The notes: a model not told the origin generated them from the letters alone. A DNA stretch of 64,000 bases from Phocaeicola paurosaccharolyticus JCM 15092 (GCF_000613805.1 NZ_BAJR01000002.1:176864-240863), one strand, 5' to 3'; counted from the stretch's first letter, positions 27,116-39,895 are shown. A program made the numbers and translations.

Positions 27116-30100
27116 ATGGCTTTTAGAAAAGAAACTAAGATAAAGAGTAATTTCTCGAAAATTTCTATCGGACTCGCTTCTCCTGAAGAAATCTTAGAGA
27201 ATTCGAGTGGTGAGGTCTTAAAACCTGAAACCATCAATTACCGAACATACAAACCTGAGCGCGACGGTCTGTTCTGCGAAAGAATATTCGGTCCTGTAAA
27301 GGATTATGAATGCCATTGTGGTAAATACAAACGTATTAGATATAAAGGTATCGTTTGTGACCGTTGTGGTGTTGAGGTAACTGAAAAGAAAGTACGTCGT
27401 GAAAGAATGGGACATATACAACTTGTTGTTCCTGTTGCTCACATATGGTATTTCCGTTCTTTGCCAAATAAAATCGGTTATCTTTTAGGCTTGCCAACAA
27501 AGAAACTTGATTCTATAATATATTATGAACGTTATGTAGTCATACAGCCAGGTATTATGGCTGAAGAGGGGATTAATGAATATGACCTTCTATCTGAAGA
27601 GGAATATCTAAACATCCTTGATAAATTGCCAAAGGAGAATCAGTATCTTGAAGATACTGATCCAAACAAATTCATCGCTAAGATGGGTGCTGACGCTATC
27701 TATGATATGTTGGCAAAATTGGATCTTGACTCTCTTTCATACGATTTGCGTAACAAGGCTGGCAATGACTCTTCTCAGCAGAGAAAAAACGAAGCATTGA
27801 AGAGATTACAGGTTGTAGAATCTTTCAGAGCATCTAAGGGTAGAAATAAACCTGAATGGATGATTGTGAAGATTGTACCTGTTATTCCACCTGAACTTCG
27901 TCCATTGGTGCCACTTGATGGTGGTCGTTTCGCTACATCTGATTTGAATGACCTTTATCGTCGTGTTATTATACGTAACAACCGTTTGAAGAGACTTATA
28001 GAGATCAAGGCTCCGGAAGTAATTCTACGTAACGAGAAACGTATGCTTCAGGAAGCTGTTGACTCACTATTCGACAACTCAAGAAAATCAAGCGCAGTTA
28101 AGACAGATGCTAACCGTCCTTTGAAGTCTTTGTCAGACAGTTTGAAGGGTAAGCAAGGTCGTTTCCGTCAGAACCTGTTAGGTAAACGTGTTGACTACTC
28201 TGCTCGTTCAGTTATCGTCGTTGGTCCTGAATTGAAGATGGGTGAATGTGGTATTCCTAAATTGATGGCTGCAGAACTTTACAAACCATTTATCATACGT
28301 AAGTTGATAGAGAGAGGTATTGTTAAGACTGTTAAATCAGCGAAGAAGATCGTTGACAGAAAAGAGCCTGTTATTTGGGATATCCTTGAGCATGTAATGA
28401 AAGGTCATCCAGTTCTATTGAACCGTGCCCCTACATTGCATCGTCTTGGTATTCAAGCATTCCAACCTCATATGATTGAAGGTAAAGCTATCCAGCTTCA
28501 CCCATTAGCATGTACTGCGTTCAACGCCGACTTCGATGGTGACCAGATGGCTGTGCACTTGCCGCTAAGCAATGAGGCTGTTCTTGAGGCTCAGATGCTT
28601 ATGATTCAGTCGCACAATATCTTGAACCCTGCTAATGGTGCTCCTATTACCGTTCCTGCTCAGGATATGGTTCTTGGTCTTTACTATATTACTAAGCTAA
28701 GAAAAGGTGCTAAGGGTGAAGGTCTGATATTCTACGGTGCTGAAGAGGCAATGATAGCTTATAACGAAGGCAAGGTAGATATCCATGCTATAATAAGCGT
28801 TATTGTTAAGGACTTGGATAGTGAAGGAAATATTGTAGACGTAATGATGAAGGAGACTTCTGTAGGACGTGTTATCGTTAATGAGATAGTACCTTACGAA
28901 GTTGGTTACCTGAATACTATTATATCAAAGAAATCTCTTCGCGATATCATCAGTAATGTAATTAAGACTGTCGGTGTTGCAAGAGCTTGTACATTCCTGG
29001 ACGGAATAAAGAATCTTGGTTATTATATGGCGTTCAAGGGTGGTCTTTCATTCAACTTGGGTGATATCATTATCCCTAAGGAGAAAGAGGAACTTGTGAA
29101 ACGCGGTAACGAAGAGGTAGAACAGATTATGATGAACTATAACATGGGTTTCATCACTGACAATGAACGTTACAACCAGGTTATCGATACTTGGACACAC
29201 GTAAACAGTGACTTGTCAGATATCCTCTACAAAACTATTAAGAACGACGATCAAGGATTCAACTCAGTATTTATGATGCTTGACTCTGGTGCCCGTGGTT
29301 CTAAAGAACAGATTCGTCAGCTTTCAGGTATGCGTGGTTTGATGGCAAAACCTCAGAAAGCTGGTGCTGAAGGTGCACAGATTATTGAGAACCCTATTCT
29401 TTCTAACTTTAAGGAGGGTCTTTCGGTTCTTGAGTACTTTATCTCTACCCACGGTGCTCGTAAAGGTCTTGCCGATACAGCGCTTAAGACTGCCGATGCA
29501 GGTTATCTGACTCGTCGTCTTGTTGACGTTTCTCATGATGTTATCATCAATGAAGAGGACTGTGGAACATTACGTGGTCTAGTATGTACTGCATTGAAGA
29601 ACAACGATGAGGTTATCGCTACACTTTACGAACGTATCCTCGGACGTGTATCTGTACATGATATCATACATCCTACTACAGGTAAGATGATTGTTGCAGG
29701 TGGTGAAGAGATTACTGAACCTATAGCACAAGAGATTGAAAACTCTCCAATAGAGAGTGTTGAAATACGTTCAGTGCTTACTTGTGAATCTAAGAAGGGC
29801 GTTTGTGCTAAGTGTTACGGACGTAACCTTGCATCAAGCCAGATGGTTCAGAAAGGTGAAGCTGTCGGCGTTATTGCTGCACAGTCAATCGGTGAGCCTG
29901 GTACTCAGTTGACACTTCGTACATTCCATGCCGGTGGTATCGCCGGTAACATGGCAGCAAATGCTAGCATCGTAGCTAAGAATGATGCAAGACTTGAGTT
30001 CGAAGAGTTGCGTACTGTTGATACAGTGGATGAATCAGGTGAATTGGTTAAAGTTGTAGTTGGTCGTTTGGCTGAAGTACGCTTTGTTGATGTAAACACT

Positions 30101-31396
30101 GGTATTATCCTTTCTACTCACAATGTACCTTACGGTTCTAAACTATTTGTTTCAGATGGTGATGTCGTTGACAAGGGCAAACTTATCGCTAAGTGGGATC
30201 CATTCAATGCTGTTATCATTACTGAAGCAACAGGTAAGATTGAATTCGAATCTATGATTGAGAATATAACATACAAGGTTGATTCGGATGAAGCAACCGG
30301 TTTACGCGAAATTATCATCATAGAATCTAAAGATAAGACAAAAGTTCCATCTGCTCATATTATGGGCGAAAAGGGAGGTTTGATACGTACATACAACTTC
30401 CCAGTGGGTGGTCACGTTGTAATCGAAGACAAACAGTCTGTGAAAGCAGGTGATATATTGGTTAAGATTCCTCGTGCTGTAGGTAAGGCAGGTGATATCA
30501 CAGGTGGTTTGCCTCGTGTAACTGAATTGTTTGAGGCTCGTAATCCATCTAACCCTGCAGTTGTATCTGAAATCGATGGTGAGATCACTATGGGTAAGAT
30601 TAAGCGTGGTAACCGTGAAATTGTTGTAACATCTAAGACTGGTGAGGTTAAGAAGTATCTTGTAAATCTTTCTAAGCAAATTCTTGTTCAGGAGAATGAC
30701 TACGTAAGAGCCGGTACTCCACTTTCTGACGGTGCTACTACTCCAGCAGATATCCTTGCTATCAAGGGTCCTACTGCTGTTCAGGAATATATCGTTAATG
30801 AGGTTCAGGACGTATATCGTCTGCAGGGTGTGAAGATCAATGACAAGCACTTTGAAATTATCGTTCGTCAGATGATGCGTAAAGTACAGATTGGCGAAGC
30901 AGGTGATACTCGTTTCTTGGAACAACAGGTTGTAGACAAACAAGACTTCATGGAGGAAAATGACCGTATATGGGGTAAGAAAGTTGTTGTCGATGCTGGT
31001 GACTCTCAGAACTTGCAACCTGGACAGATCGTTACAGCTCGTAAACTACGTGATGAAAACAGTATGTTAAAACGCCGTGACCTCAGACTTGTTGAAGTAC
31101 GTGATGCTGTACCTGCTACATCTACTCAGATTCTGCAAGGTATAACACGTGCTGCATTGGGAACATCTAGCTTCATGTCGGCTGCATCATTCCAGGAAAC
31201 AACCAAAGTCCTCAACGATGCTGCAATCAATGGTAAAGTTGACAGACTTGAAGGTATGAAGGAGAATGTGATCTGCGGTCACTTGATCCCTGCCGGTACA
31301 GGTCAACGTGAATTTGAAAAGATTGTTGTTGGCTCAAAAGATGAATACGAAAGAATTCAAGCTAACAGAAAGAACATTATAGATTACGCTGAATAA
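27116..31396 (+). CDS. rpoC: RNA polymerase beta' subunit
   Basis: A 1426-residue catalytic subunit. It has the N-terminal zinc site (Cys66, Cys68, Cys81, Cys84), the metal-binding NADFDGD (470-476), the second zinc site [13 protein letters not shown] and the trigger-loop and bridge regions around [10 protein letters not shown] and [13 protein letters not shown]. Full length. A terminator follows. Confidence 0.99.
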   Translation: MAFRKETKIKSNFSKISIGLASPEEILENSSGEVLKPETINYRTYKPERDGLFCERIFGPVKDYECHCGKYKRIRYKGIVCDRCGVEVTEKKVRRERMGHIQLVVPVAHIWYFRSLPNKIGYLLGLPTKKLDSIIYYERYVVIQPGIMAEEGINEYDLLSEEEYLNILDKLPKENQYLEDTDPNKFIAKMGADAIYDMLAKLDLDSLSYDLRNKAGNDSSQQRKNEALKRLQVVESFRASKGRNKPEWMIVKIVPVIPPELRPLVPLDGGRFATSDLNDLYRRVIIRNNRLKRLIEIKAPEVILRNEKRMLQEAVDSLFDNSRKSSAVKTDANRPLKSLSDSLKGKQGRFRQNLLGKRVDYSARSVIVVGPELKMGECGIPKLMAAELYKPFIIRKLIERGIVKTVKSAKKIVDRKEPVIWDILEHVMKGHPVLLNRAPTLHRLGIQAFQPHMIEGKAIQLHPLACTAFNADFDGDQMAVHLPLSNEAVLEAQMLMIQSHNILNPANGAPITVPAQDMVLGLYYITKLRKGAKGEGLIFYGAEEAMIAYNEGKVDIHAIISVIVKDLDSEGNIVDVMMKETSVGRVIVNEIVPYEVGYLNTIISKKSLRDIISNVIKTVGVARACTFLDGIKNLGYYMAFKGGLSFNLGDIIIPKEKEELVKRGNEEVEQIMMNYNMGFITDNERYNQVIDTWTHVNSDLSDILYKTIKNDDQGFNSVFMMLDSGARGSKEQIRQLSGMRGLMAKPQKAGAEGAQIIENPILSNFKEGLSVLEYFISTHGARKGLADTALKTADAGYLTRRLVDVSHDVIINEEDCGTLRGLVCTALKNNDEVIATLYERILGRVSVHDIIHPTTGKMIVAGGEEITEPIAQEIENSPIESVEIRSVLTCESKKGVCAKCYGRNLASSQMVQKGEAVGVIAAQSIGEPGTQLTLRTFHAGGIAGNMAANASIVAKNDARLEFEELRTVDTVDESGELVKVVVGRLAEVRFVDVNTGIILSTHNVPYGSKLFVSDGDVVDKGKLIAKWDPFNAVIITEATGKIEFESMIENITYKVDSDEATGLREIIIIESKDKTKVPSAHIMGEKGGLIRTYNFPVGGHVVIEDKQSVKAGDILVKIPRAVGKAGDITGGLPRVTELFEARNPSNPAVVSEIDGEITMGKIKRGNREIVVTSKTGEVKKYLVNLSKQILVQENDYVRAGTPLSDGATTPADILAIKGPTAVQEYIVNEVQDVYRLQGVKINDKHFEIIVRQMMRKVQIGEAGDTRFLEQQVVDKQDFMEENDRIWGKKVVVDAGDSQNLQPGQIVTARKLRDENSMLKRRDLRLVEVRDAVPATSTQILQGITRAALGTSSFMSAASFQETTKVLNDAAINGKVDRLEGMKENVICGHLIPAGTGQREFEKIVVGSKDEYERIQANRKNIIDYAE

Positions 31397-31414
31397 TAAA
31401 TCTGTATAATTGAT

Positions 31415-31452
31415 AGAAGAAGCAGTCATATATTGGCTGCTTCTTCTTTTTT
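31415..31452 (+). terminator. terminator after rpoC
   Basis: The stem AGAAGAAGCAGTC/GGCTGCTTCTTCT (one G-T pair) around a short loop is followed by TTTTTT. It ends the rplK-rpoC transcript. Confidence 0.88.
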
Positions 31453-31468
31453 ATCCAATAAAAATAGA

Positions 31469-31476
31469 TATATTTG
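31469..31476 (+). promoter_or_regulatory. -7 promoter box for the DUF3467 gene
   Basis: TATATTTG matches TAnnTTTG and sits 24 bases before the ATG, just after the rpoC terminator. Confidence 0.5.
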
Positions 31477-31500
31477 TTATCAAACGTAAACCAGTAGGAA

Positions 31501-31827
31501 ATGGAAAGAAAAGAATTACATGACTTGCAGATTGAACTTCAGGACGATGTAGCTGAAGGAAACTACTCAAATCTTGCTATAATATCTCATTCAAGCTCGG
31601 AATTTATACTTGATTTTGTAAAGATTTTGCCAGGCTTAAAAAAAACAAAGGTGCAGACAAGAGTAATAATGGCTCCTGAACATGCAAAAAGATTGCTTTA
31701 TGCACTTCAGGAGAACATAACCAGATATGAGAAAACATTTGGTGAAATACGAATGTCGCACCCTCAACGTGAAGATGATAATGAGACTTATATTCCCCCG
31801 ATAGGTGGTTTCAAGGGAGAGGCTTAA
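31501..31827 (+). CDS. DUF3467 domain protein
   Basis: A 108-residue protein with the DUF3467 pattern: AEGNYSNLAIISHSSSEFIL, then FVKILPGLKKTKVQTRVIM and APEHAKRLLYALQENI. The family is small, widespread in Bacteroidetes and of unknown function. Its position between rpoC and rpsL suggests a link to transcription or translation. It has its own promoter box and a terminator on each side. Confidence 0.9.
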   Translation: MERKELHDLQIELQDDVAEGNYSNLAIISHSSSEFILDFVKILPGLKKTKVQTRVIMAPEHAKRLLYALQENITRYEKTFGEIRMSHPQREDDNETYIPPIGGFKGEA

Positions 31828-31848
31828 TTACATTTTCGAAGATATTTA

Positions 31849-31893
31849 TATGCCTGTTATTCAAAAGTTTTTTTTGGATACAGGCATATTTTT
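31849..31893 (+). terminator. terminator after the DUF3467 gene
   Basis: The stem TATGCCTGT/ACAGGCATA extends inward with TTCAAAA/TTTTGGA and is followed by a T-rich run. It separates the gene from the rpsL promoter. Confidence 0.78.
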
Positions 31894-31907
31894 ATATATT
31901 AAAGGTA

Positions 31908-31937
31908 TTGTTTATTAAAATGTTATTTGTAACTTTG
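31908..31937 (+). promoter_or_regulatory. rpsL: promoter of the rpsL operon
   Basis: TTG at 31908-31910, a 19-base spacer and TAACTTTG at 31930-31937. It likely drives rpsL-rpsG-fusA and, by read-through, the S10 genes. Confidence 0.75.
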
Positions 31938-32011
31938 CAGCCCAAAATGTATAGTTTTGGATGACTTTAGCATATTAATAAACAATATATAATAATTAAA
32001 AATCAAACAAA

Positions 32012-32416
32012 ATGCCTACTATTCAACAATTAGTAAGAAAAGGAAGAGAGGTTTTGGTTGAGAAGAGTAAATCACCAGCACTAGACTCATGTCCACAGAG
32101 ACGTGGTGTTTGTGTTCGTGTATATACTACAACTCCTAAGAAACCTAACTCAGCAATGCGTAAAGTTGCTCGTGTGCGTCTGACAAACTCTAAGGAAGTT
32201 AACTCATACATCCCAGGAGAAGGTCACAACTTGCAGGAGCACTCAATCGTTTTGGTACGTGGCGGTCGTGTTAAAGACCTTCCAGGTGTACGCTATCATA
32301 TCGTTCGTGGTACATTGGATACAGCTGGAGTAGCTGGTCGTACTCAGAGACGTTCTAAGTATGGAGCTAAGCGTCCAAAACCAGGACAAGCACCTGCTAC
32401 AAAAGGTAAGAAGTAA
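32012..32416 (+). CDS. rpsL: 30S ribosomal protein S12
   Basis: A 134-residue protein of the decoding centre. The loops [10 protein letters not shown] (Lys43) and GGRVKDLPG are wild type at the positions where streptomycin-resistance changes occur. Confidence 0.98.
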   Translation: MPTIQQLVRKGREVLVEKSKSPALDSCPQRRGVCVRVYTTTPKKPNSAMRKVARVRLTNSKEVNSYIPGEGHNLQEHSIVLVRGGRVKDLPGVRYHIVRGTLDTAGVAGRTQRRSKYGAKRPKPGQAPATKGKK

Positions 32417-32554
32417 TTCTTAAAAAAAAGAAAAATAGATTTTTTAATTACGTTTTGGTTTGTTGGATAAGCTTAAGGGTTGAGTAAATACTTCGGTGGA
32501 AGTGTTGAAGAAGACAAAGATGCAACCTCAAACAAAACATTATTTTCAATTAAA

Positions 32555-33031
32555 ATGAGAAAAGCAAAACCAAAAAAACGTGTGATCCTTCCAGATCCAG
32601 TATTTAATGATCAGAAAGTTTCAAAGTTCGTTAACCATCTTATGTATGATGGAAAGAAGAATACTTCTTACGAAATTTTCTACGATTCATTAGAAGTCGT
32701 TAAAGCAAAACTTCCAAACGAAGAAAAATCTGCTTTGGAAATTTGGAAAAAAGCATTGGAGAATGTTACTCCACAGTTGGAGGTTAAGTCTCGCCGTGTA
32801 GGTGGAGCTACTTTCCAGGTTCCAACAGAAATCCGTCCTGACCGTAAGGAGTCAATTTCTATGAAGAATTTGATTTTATATGCTCGCAAACGTGGTGGCA
32901 AGTCTATGTCTGATAAATTGGCAGCTGAAATCATCGATGCTTTCAATGAACAAGGTGGCGCATATAAGCGTAAAGAAGATATGCACCGCATGGCAGAAGC
33001 TAACCGTGCATTTGCTCATTTCAGATTCTAA
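32555..33031 (+). CDS. rpsG: 30S ribosomal protein S7
   Basis: A 158-residue 16S-rRNA-binding assembly protein starting [17 protein letters not shown]. The start is the ATG at 32555. The frame stays open for another 25 codons upstream, but those codons are not part of S7. The 138-base spacer after rpsL is longer than others in the cluster and contains a small hairpin (about 32488-32508, TACTTC/GAAGTG), a possible S7 feedback site as in the E. coli str operon; this is a guess. Confidence 0.97.
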   Translation: MRKAKPKKRVILPDPVFNDQKVSKFVNHLMYDGKKNTSYEIFYDSLEVVKAKLPNEEKSALEIWKKALENVTPQLEVKSRRVGGATFQVPTEIRPDRKESISMKNLILYARKRGGKSMSDKLAAEIIDAFNEQGGAYKRKEDMHRMAEANRAFAHFRF

Positions 33032-33062
33032 TCAAGTAATAATATAAAAGAAAAGGATTAAA

Positions 33063-35180
33063 ATGGCTAAACATGATTTGCATTTGACTCGTAATATTGG
33101 TATCATGGCTCACATCGATGCTGGTAAGACAACTACTTCTGAACGTATATTGTTCTACACTGGATTGACTCACAAAATCGGTGAGGTTCATGATGGTGCA
33201 GCTACAATGGACTGGATGGAGCAGGAGCAAGAGCGTGGTATTACTATTACATCTGCAGCTACAACTACTCGTTGGAAGTGGGATGGAAATACATATAAGA
33301 TTAACTTGATTGATACTCCGGGACACGTTGACTTTACTGCTGAGGTAGAACGTTCATTGCGTGTTCTTGATGGTGCTGTTGCAACATATTGCGCTGTAGG
33401 TGGAGTTGAACCACAGTCAGAAACTGTTTGGCGTCAGGCTGACAAATATAATGTTCCTAGAATTGGTTATGTAAACAAGATGGACCGTTCTGGCGCTGAC
33501 TTCTTTGAAGTTGTTCGCCAGATGAAGGACGTCCTAGGTGCTAACCCATGTCCTATTGTAATCCCTATCGGTGAAGAGGAAAGCTTTAAAGGTGTTGTTG
33601 ACCTTATAAAGATGAAAGCTATCCTTTGGCATGATGAAACAATGGGTGCTGACTACTCAGAAGAGGATATTCCTGCTAATCTTGTTGATGAAGCAAATGA
33701 GTGGAAAGATAAACTTCTAGAAAAAGTAGCTGAATTTGATGAGGCTCTTATGGAAAAATTCTTTGATGATCCTTCACAGATCACAGAAGAAGAGGTTCTT
33801 AGAGCTTTGCGTGCCGGTACTCTTAAGATGGAAATCGTTCCTATGTTGTGTGGTTCTTCATTTAAGAATAAGGGTGTTCAGACTCTTATTGATTATGTAT
33901 GTGCATTCTTGCCTTCTCCGCTTGACACACCAAATATTCAGGGAACTAACCCTTCAACTGGTGCTGAAGAAGATCGTTGCCCAGATGAGGACGATAAGAC
34001 TGCAGCTCTTGCGTTCAAGATTGCAACCGACCCTTATGTTGGTCGTCTTACTTTCTTCCGCGTATACTCAGGTAAGATTGAATCTGGCTCATATATATAC
34101 AACTCTCGCTCAGGAAAGAAAGAACGTGTATCACGTCTTTTCCAGATGCACTCAAACAAACAGAATCCTGTTGAAGTAATTGGAGCTGGTGATATTGGTG
34201 CAGGCGTTGGTTTTAAAGATATCCGTACTGGTGATACTTTGTGTGATGAGACAGCTCCTATAGTTCTTGAATCTATGGACTTCCCAGAACCAGTTATCGG
34301 TATCGCTATTGAGCCTAAGACTCAGAAAGACCTTGACAAACTTTCAACAGGTCTTGCTAAGCTTGCTGAAGAGGATCCAACATTCCGCGTTCACACTGAT
34401 GAGCAGACAGGTCAGACAGTTATTGAAGGTATGGGTGAGCTTCACCTTGATATCATCATCGACCGTTTGAAACGTGAGTTCAAGGTTGAATGTAACCAAG
34501 GTCGTCCACAGGTAGCTTACAAAGAGGCTATCACTAAGACTGTTGAGCTTCGTGAAGTTTACAAGAAACAGTCAGGTGGTCGTGGTAAGTTTGCTGATAT
34601 CATAGTAACAATCGGCCCAGTTGATGCTGATTATGCATTGGGTGGTCTTCAGTTTGTTGACGAGGTTAAGGGTGGTAATATCCCTAAAGAGTTTATCCCT
34701 TCAGTTCAGAAAGGTTTCAATACAGCTATGAAGAATGGTGTATTGGCTGGTTACCCTCTTGATTCTTTGAAGGTTGTTCTTAAAGATGGTTCTTTCCATC
34801 CAGTAGACTCTGACCAGTTGTCATTTGAGATCTGTGCTATCCAGGCATACAAGAATGCTTGTGCTAAGGCCGGTCCAGCTCTTATGGAGCCAATCATGAA
34901 ACTCGAAGTTGTTACTCCTGAGGAGAACATGGGTGATGTGATCGGTGACTTGAATAAACGTCGTGGTCAGGTTGAAGGTATGGAGAACAGCCGTTCAGGT
35001 GCTCGTATCGTTAAAGCAAAAGTTCCATTGGCTGAAATGTTCGGTTATGTAACAGCTTTGCGTACAATCACTTCAGGTCGTGCTACATCTTCAATGACTT
35101 ACGATCATCATGCACAGGTTTCTAGTTCAATTGCTAAGGCTGTACTTGAGGAAGTAAAAGGACGTACTGATTTAGTATAA
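33063..35180 (+). CDS. fusA: elongation factor G
   Basis: A 705-residue translocation GTPase. P-loop AHIDAGKT at 16-23, then [17 protein letters not shown] and NKMDRSGAD. Domains II-V follow, ending in the conserved region [20 protein letters not shown]. It is the third gene of the rpsL operon. Confidence 0.99.
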   Translation: MAKHDLHLTRNIGIMAHIDAGKTTTSERILFYTGLTHKIGEVHDGAATMDWMEQEQERGITITSAATTTRWKWDGNTYKINLIDTPGHVDFTAEVERSLRVLDGAVATYCAVGGVEPQSETVWRQADKYNVPRIGYVNKMDRSGADFFEVVRQMKDVLGANPCPIVIPIGEEESFKGVVDLIKMKAILWHDETMGADYSEEDIPANLVDEANEWKDKLLEKVAEFDEALMEKFFDDPSQITEEEVLRALRAGTLKMEIVPMLCGSSFKNKGVQTLIDYVCAFLPSPLDTPNIQGTNPSTGAEEDRCPDEDDKTAALAFKIATDPYVGRLTFFRVYSGKIESGSYIYNSRSGKKERVSRLFQMHSNKQNPVEVIGAGDIGAGVGFKDIRTGDTLCDETAPIVLESMDFPEPVIGIAIEPKTQKDLDKLSTGLAKLAEEDPTFRVHTDEQTGQTVIEGMGELHLDIIIDRLKREFKVECNQGRPQVAYKEAITKTVELREVYKKQSGGRGKFADIIVTIGPVDADYALGGLQFVDEVKGGNIPKEFIPSVQKGFNTAMKNGVLAGYPLDSLKVVLKDGSFHPVDSDQLSFEICAIQAYKNACAKAGPALMEPIMKLEVVTPEENMGDVIGDLNKRRGQVEGMENSRSGARIVKAKVPLAEMFGYVTALRTITSGRATSSMTYDHHAQVSSSIAKAVLEEVKGRTDLV

Positions 35181-35187
35181 AAAAATT

Positions 35188-35230
35188 AGGGGCGCCAGAT
35201 TAGCGAATGACTCTTAATCTGCCCCCTTAT
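35188..35230 (+). terminator. attenuator hairpin between fusA and rpsJ
   Basis: CAGATTA pairs with TAATCTG and the outer AGGGG pairs with CCCCCT, followed by a T-rich stretch. It is placed where the S10 operon leader of other bacteria lies, so it may set the ratio of fusA to S10 transcripts. Confidence 0.65.
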
Positions 35231-35259
35231 TTATTATTAATAATTTTATAAATAAAACA

Positions 35260-35565
35260 ATGAGTCAAAAAATTAGAATCAAACTCAAATCTTACGATCA
35301 CAACTTGGTTGACAAGTCAGCTGAGAAAATCGTTAGAACAGTGAAGACTACAGGAGCTATTGTCAGTGGTCCAATTCCATTGCCAACTCACAAACGTATC
35401 TTCACAGTAAACCGTTCGACTTTCGTTAACAAGAAGTCACGTGAACAGTTCGAACTCTCTTCTTATAAGAGATTGATCGACATCTATAGCTCAACAGCTA
35501 AGACAGTAGATGCACTTATGAAGTTGGAGTTACCAAGTGGAGTAGAAGTAGAAATTAAAGTTTGA
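35260..35565 (+). CDS. rpsJ: 30S ribosomal protein S10
   Basis: A 101-residue protein that also acts with NusB in antitermination. The motif [17 protein letters not shown] is intact. It begins the S10 cluster. Confidence 0.98.
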   Translation: MSQKIRIKLKSYDHNLVDKSAEKIVRTVKTTGAIVSGPIPLPTHKRIFTVNRSTFVNKKSREQFELSSYKRLIDIYSSTAKTVDALMKLELPSGVEVEIKV

Positions 35566-35585
35566 TAAATTAAAAATTAACTGAA

Positions 35586-36203
35586 ATGCCAGGATTATTA
35601 GGAAAGAAAATCGGAATGACATCCGTTTTCAGTGCTGATGGTAAGAATGTACCATGCACTGTTATCGAAGTTGGTCCTTGTGTGGTTACTCAGGTTAAAA
35701 ATGTTGAGAAGGATGGTTATGCAGCTGTTCAGCTTGGTTTCCAAGAAAAGAAAGAGAAGCATACTACAAAACCTTTGATGGGACATTTTAAAAGAGCTGG
35801 AGTAACACCAAAGAGACACTTGGCCGAGTTCAAAGATTTTGGAAATGAGCTAAATTTGGGTGATACTTTAACAGTAGACTTTTTCAATGATGCAACATTT
35901 GTAGATGTTGTTGGAACTTCTAAAGGTAAAGGTTTCCAAGGTGTAGTTAAGAGACATGGTTTTGGTGGTGTAGGTCAGGCTACTCACGGTCAGCATAACC
36001 GCGCTCGTAAACCAGGTTCTATCGGTGCTTGTTCTTACCCAGCAAAAGTATTCAAAGGAATGCGCATGGGTGGTCAGCTAGGTGGCGATCGTGTTACTAC
36101 ACATAATTTACAAGTATTAAAAGTAATTTCGGAACATAACCTTCTTCTGATAAAGGGTTCTGTACCAGGTTGCAAAGGTTCAATCGTATTAATTGAAAAA
36201 TAA
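35586..36203 (+). CDS. rplC: 50S ribosomal protein L3
   Basis: A 205-residue early assembly protein starting [15 protein letters not shown], with the extended loop [20 protein letters not shown] near the peptidyl transferase centre. Its stop overlaps the rplD start (TAATG). Confidence 0.98.
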   Translation: MPGLLGKKIGMTSVFSADGKNVPCTVIEVGPCVVTQVKNVEKDGYAAVQLGFQEKKEKHTTKPLMGHFKRAGVTPKRHLAEFKDFGNELNLGDTLTVDFFNDATFVDVVGTSKGKGFQGVVKRHGFGGVGQATHGQHNRARKPGSIGACSYPAKVFKGMRMGGQLGGDRVTTHNLQVLKVISEHNLLLIKGSVPGCKGSIVLIEK

Positions 36204-36829
36204 TGGAAGTTAACGTATATAACATTAAAGGTGAAGATACCGGAAGAAAGGTTACGTTAAACGAATCTGTCTTCGGAATTGAACCAAATGACCACGCTAT
36301 CTATCTAGATGTAAAGCAGTTCTTGGCTAATCAACGTCAGGGAACTCACAAGTCAAAAGAGAGAAGCGAACTCAGTGGTTCTACTCGTAAATTAGGTCGT
36401 CAAAAAGGTGGTGGTGGTGCACGTCGTGGTGATATCAACTCTCCTGTTTTGGTAGGTGGTGCTCGTGTATTCGGTCCAAAACCACGTGACTATTGGTTCA
36501 AACTTAACAAGAAAGTTAAGGATTTAGCTCGTCGCTCTGCTTTATCTTATAAGGCTCAGGCTAATGCAATAACTGTAGTTGAAGACTTCTCATTTGAAGC
36601 TCCTAAAACTAAGGAATTTATTGCAATGGTAAATAATCTTAAAGTTGCAGATAAGAAATTGCTTTTAGTTTTGTCAGAAGCAGATAAAAACGTATATTTG
36701 TCGGCTCGTAACATTCAGCGTGCTAATGTTATACTTGCTTCTGCGTTAAATACTTACAAGGTATTGAATGCAGAATCTCTTGTTGTGACTGAAAGTTCAC
36801 TGAAAGCTATTGATAATATCTTATCTTAA
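36203..36829 (+). CDS. rplD: 50S ribosomal protein L4
   Basis: A 208-residue protein with the long basic loop [18 protein letters not shown] that lines the exit tunnel. In other bacteria L4 represses its own operon. It overlaps rplC by one base, which implies coupled translation. Confidence 0.98.
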   Translation: MEVNVYNIKGEDTGRKVTLNESVFGIEPNDHAIYLDVKQFLANQRQGTHKSKERSELSGSTRKLGRQKGGGGARRGDINSPVLVGGARVFGPKPRDYWFKLNKKVKDLARRSALSYKAQANAITVVEDFSFEAPKTKEFIAMVNNLKVADKKLLLVLSEADKNVYLSARNIQRANVILASALNTYKVLNAESLVVTESSLKAIDNILS

Positions 36830-36847
36830 TAAAAGGAGGCTTACATA

Positions 36848-37138
36848 ATGAGTATTATTATTAAACCGTTAGTAACAGAAAAGATGACTGCAATGACCGA
36901 AAAGTTAAATCGTTTCGGTTTTATCGTGCGTCCTGAGGCTAACAAATTGGAAATTAAGAGAGAGATAGAAGGATTATATAATGTTACAGTAGTAGACATA
37001 AATACAATCAGATATTCTGGAAAGAATAAGAGCCGTTATACAAAATCTGGCTTGATCACTGGTCGTACAAATGCTTTCAAAAAGGCTATCGTGACATTAA
37101 AAGAAGGTGATACTATTGATTTTTATAGCAATATTTAA
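36848..37138 (+). CDS. rplW: 50S ribosomal protein L23
   Basis: A 96-residue protein at the tunnel exit that docks SRP and trigger factor. Starts [17 protein letters not shown] Shine-Dalgarno-like AAAGGAGG precedes it. Confidence 0.97.
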   Translation: MSIIIKPLVTEKMTAMTEKLNRFGFIVRPEANKLEIKREIEGLYNVTVVDINTIRYSGKNKSRYTKSGLITGRTNAFKKAIVTLKEGDTIDFYSNI

Positions 37139-37143
37139 ATAAG

Positions 37144-37965
<822 letters not shown>

Positions 37966-37987
37966 TAATTGATTAATTGAGTAAATT

Positions 37988-38257
37988 ATGAGTCGTTCAT
38001 TAAAAAAAGGTCCATATATCAACGTTAAGCTTGAAAGCAAAGTTCTTGCTATGAATGAAAGCGGCAAAAAGAATGTTGTTAAAACATGGGCTAGAGCTTC
38101 AATGATTTCCCCTGATTTTGTAGGGCATACAATTGCAGTTCATAACGGAAATAAATTTATTCCTGTTTATGTTACAGAAAACATGGTTGGTCATAAGTTA
38201 GGAGAATTTGCTCCAACTCGTACTTTCCGTGGTCATGCTGGAAATAAAAAAAGATAA
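37988..38257 (+). CDS. rpsS: 30S ribosomal protein S19
   Basis: An 89-residue protein starting [18 protein letters not shown], bound to the 30S head. Its run of seven A near the start is in frame, in contrast to those in rplV and rpsK. Confidence 0.98.
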   Translation: MSRSLKKGPYINVKLESKVLAMNESGKKNVVKTWARASMISPDFVGHTIAVHNGNKFIPVYVTENMVGHKLGEFAPTRTFRGHAGNKKR

Positions 38258-38294
38258 TCAGGAAAGTTTAAAGAAAAAAATAAAGTAATAAATA

Positions 38295-38414
38295 ATGGGA
38301 GCAAGAAAAAAATATCGGCTGATAAAAGGAAAGAAGCCCTTAAGACCATGTATTTTGCAAAATTGCAGAATGTTCCTACTTCTCCACGTAAGATGCGCCT
38401 TGTGGCTGACATGA
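38295..38414 (+). other. rplV: 5' end of rplV, out of frame with the rest
   Basis: The ATG at 38295 begins MGARKK, the start expected for Bacteroides L22. With eight A in the following run it would read on [19 protein letters not shown] into the main frame. The sequence has seven (38306-38312), so this frame diverges and stops at TGA 38412-38414. Confidence 0.82.
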
Positions 38415-38704
38415 TTCGTGGAATGGAAGTAAACCGTGCATTGGGTGTCTTGAAGTTCTCTTCTAAAGAAGCTTCTGCAAGAGTGGAAAAGCTTTTGCGC
38501 TCTGCTATTGCTAACTGGGAGCAGAAAAACGAACGAAAAGCAGAGAATGGTGAACTATTTGTAACTAAGGTTTTTGTTGATGGTGGTGCTATGCTGAAAA
38601 GAATGCGTCCAGCCCCACAGGGTAGAGGTTACCGAGTTCGCAAACGCTCAAATCATGTGACTCTGTTCGTTGATTCTAAAAATACTAATGATAATCAAAA
38701 TTAA
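38348..38704 (+). CDS. rplV: 50S ribosomal protein L22, 5' frameshift
   Basis: A 118-residue frame covering the whole L22 core, [20 protein letters not shown], with the tunnel hairpin around [19 protein letters not shown]22 of close relatives has 18 more residues at the N-terminus, encoded just upstream in another frame because of a 7-base A run. E. coli L22 also begins close to the ATG used here, so a shortened product might work, but close relatives keep the extension. Either the A count is wrong or this strain uses slippage or an internal start. Confidence 0.93.
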   Translation: MYFAKLQNVPTSPRKMRLVADMIRGMEVNRALGVLKFSSKEASARVEKLLRSAIANWEQKNERKAENGELFVTKVFVDGGAMLKRMRPAPQGRGYRVRKRSNHVTLFVDSKNTNDNQN

Positions 38705-38710
38705 AACTAG

Positions 38711-39439
38711 ATGGGACAAAAAGTTAATCCGATAAGCAACCGTTTAGGAATTATCAGAGGATGGGATTCTAATTGGTATGGTGGCAAAAACTACGGTGAT
38801 TCTCTTTTGGAAGATAGTAAAATCCGTAAGTATTTAAGTGTCAGACTTGCTAAAGCAAGCGTATCACGTATTGTAATAGAACGTACATTGAAACTGGTTA
38901 CAATAACTGTATGTACAGCACGTCCAGGTATTATCATTGGTAAAGGTGGCCAGGAAGTTGATAAACTTAAAGAAGAGTTGAAGAAAATAACTGACAAAGA
39001 TATTCAGATCAATATCTTCGAAGTTAAGAGACCAGAATTAGACGCTGTTATTGTAGCAAACAATATAGCACGTCAGGTTGAAGGAAAAATAGCTTATCGC
39101 CGTGCCATTAAGATGGCTATCGCAAATACTATGCGTATGGGCGCTGAGGGAATCAAAGTTTTGATTTCAGGACGTTTAAATGGAGCTGAAATGGCTCGTT
39201 CTGAAATGTATAAGGAAGGAAGAACTCCATTACATACATTCCGTGCTGATATCGACTATTGTCATGCTGAAGCTTTGACAAAAGTTGGTTTGCTAGGTAT
39301 TAAAGTGTGGATTTGCCGCGGTGAAGTTTTCGGAAAGAAAGAGTTGGCACCTAATTTTACTCAGACTAAAGAAAGTGGTCGCGGTGGAAATAGCAACAAC
39401 GGCGGTAAGAACTTCAAAAGAAAGAAAAACAATCGCTAA
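38711..39439 (+). CDS. rpsC: 30S ribosomal protein S3
   Basis: A 242-residue protein with a KH domain ([20 protein letters not shown]) at the mRNA entry tunnel. A C-terminal tail rich in Gly, Asn and Lys ([18 protein letters not shown]) is typical of Bacteroidetes. Confidence 0.98.
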   Translation: MGQKVNPISNRLGIIRGWDSNWYGGKNYGDSLLEDSKIRKYLSVRLAKASVSRIVIERTLKLVTITVCTARPGIIIGKGGQEVDKLKEELKKITDKDIQINIFEVKRPELDAVIVANNIARQVEGKIAYRRAIKMAIANTMRMGAEGIKVLISGRLNGAEMARSEMYKEGRTPLHTFRADIDYCHAEALTKVGLLGIKVWICRGEVFGKKELAPNFTQTKESGRGGNSNNGGKNFKRKKNNR

Positions 39440-39460
39440 CGAATTTGAATTTTAGGAAAT

Positions 39461-39895
39461 ATGTTACAACCGAAAAAGACAAAATTCAGAAGACAGCAGA
39501 AGGGCCGTCAAAAAGGAATTGCTCAGAGAGGTAATCAATTGGCATTTGGTTCTTTTGGTATCAAATCTTTGGAGACAAAGTGGATTACAGGAAGACAAAT
39601 TGAAGCTGCTCGTATTGCAGTGACAAGATATATGCAACGTCAAGGACAAATTTGGATTCGTATATTCCCTGATAAACCTATCACTCGTAAGCCAGCTGAT
39701 GTGCGTATGGGTAAAGGTAAAGGTAGCCCTGAGGGCTTCGTAGCACCTGTTACACCAGGTCGCATCATTATCGAAGCAGAAGGTGTTCCTTTCGAAGTAG
39801 CTAAAGAGGCTTTGCGCTTAGCAGCTCAAAAACTCCCAGTTACTACTAAGTTTATAGTAAGACGTGATTATGACGCTCAAAATCAAAATGCTTAA
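39461..39895 (+). CDS. rplP: 50S ribosomal protein L16
   Basis: A 144-residue protein next to the A site, starting [19 protein letters not shown], with [17 protein letters not shown]. Full length. Confidence 0.98.
   Translation: MLQPKKTKFRRQQKGRQKGIAQRGNQLAFGSFGIKSLETKWITGRQIEAARIAVTRYMQRQGQIWIRIFPDKPITRKPADVRMGKGKGSPEGFVAPVTPGRIIIEAEGVPFEVAKEALRLAAQKLPVTTKFIVRRDYDAQNQNA

Noticed and set aside
30302..31018. 238-aa minus-strand frame inside rpoC
   Set aside because: It lies entirely within rpoC and has a composition expected from antisense reading; no family features.
32120..32290. possible streptomycin-resistance changes in rpsL
   Set aside because: Lys43 and the second loop (GGRVKDLPG) are unchanged.
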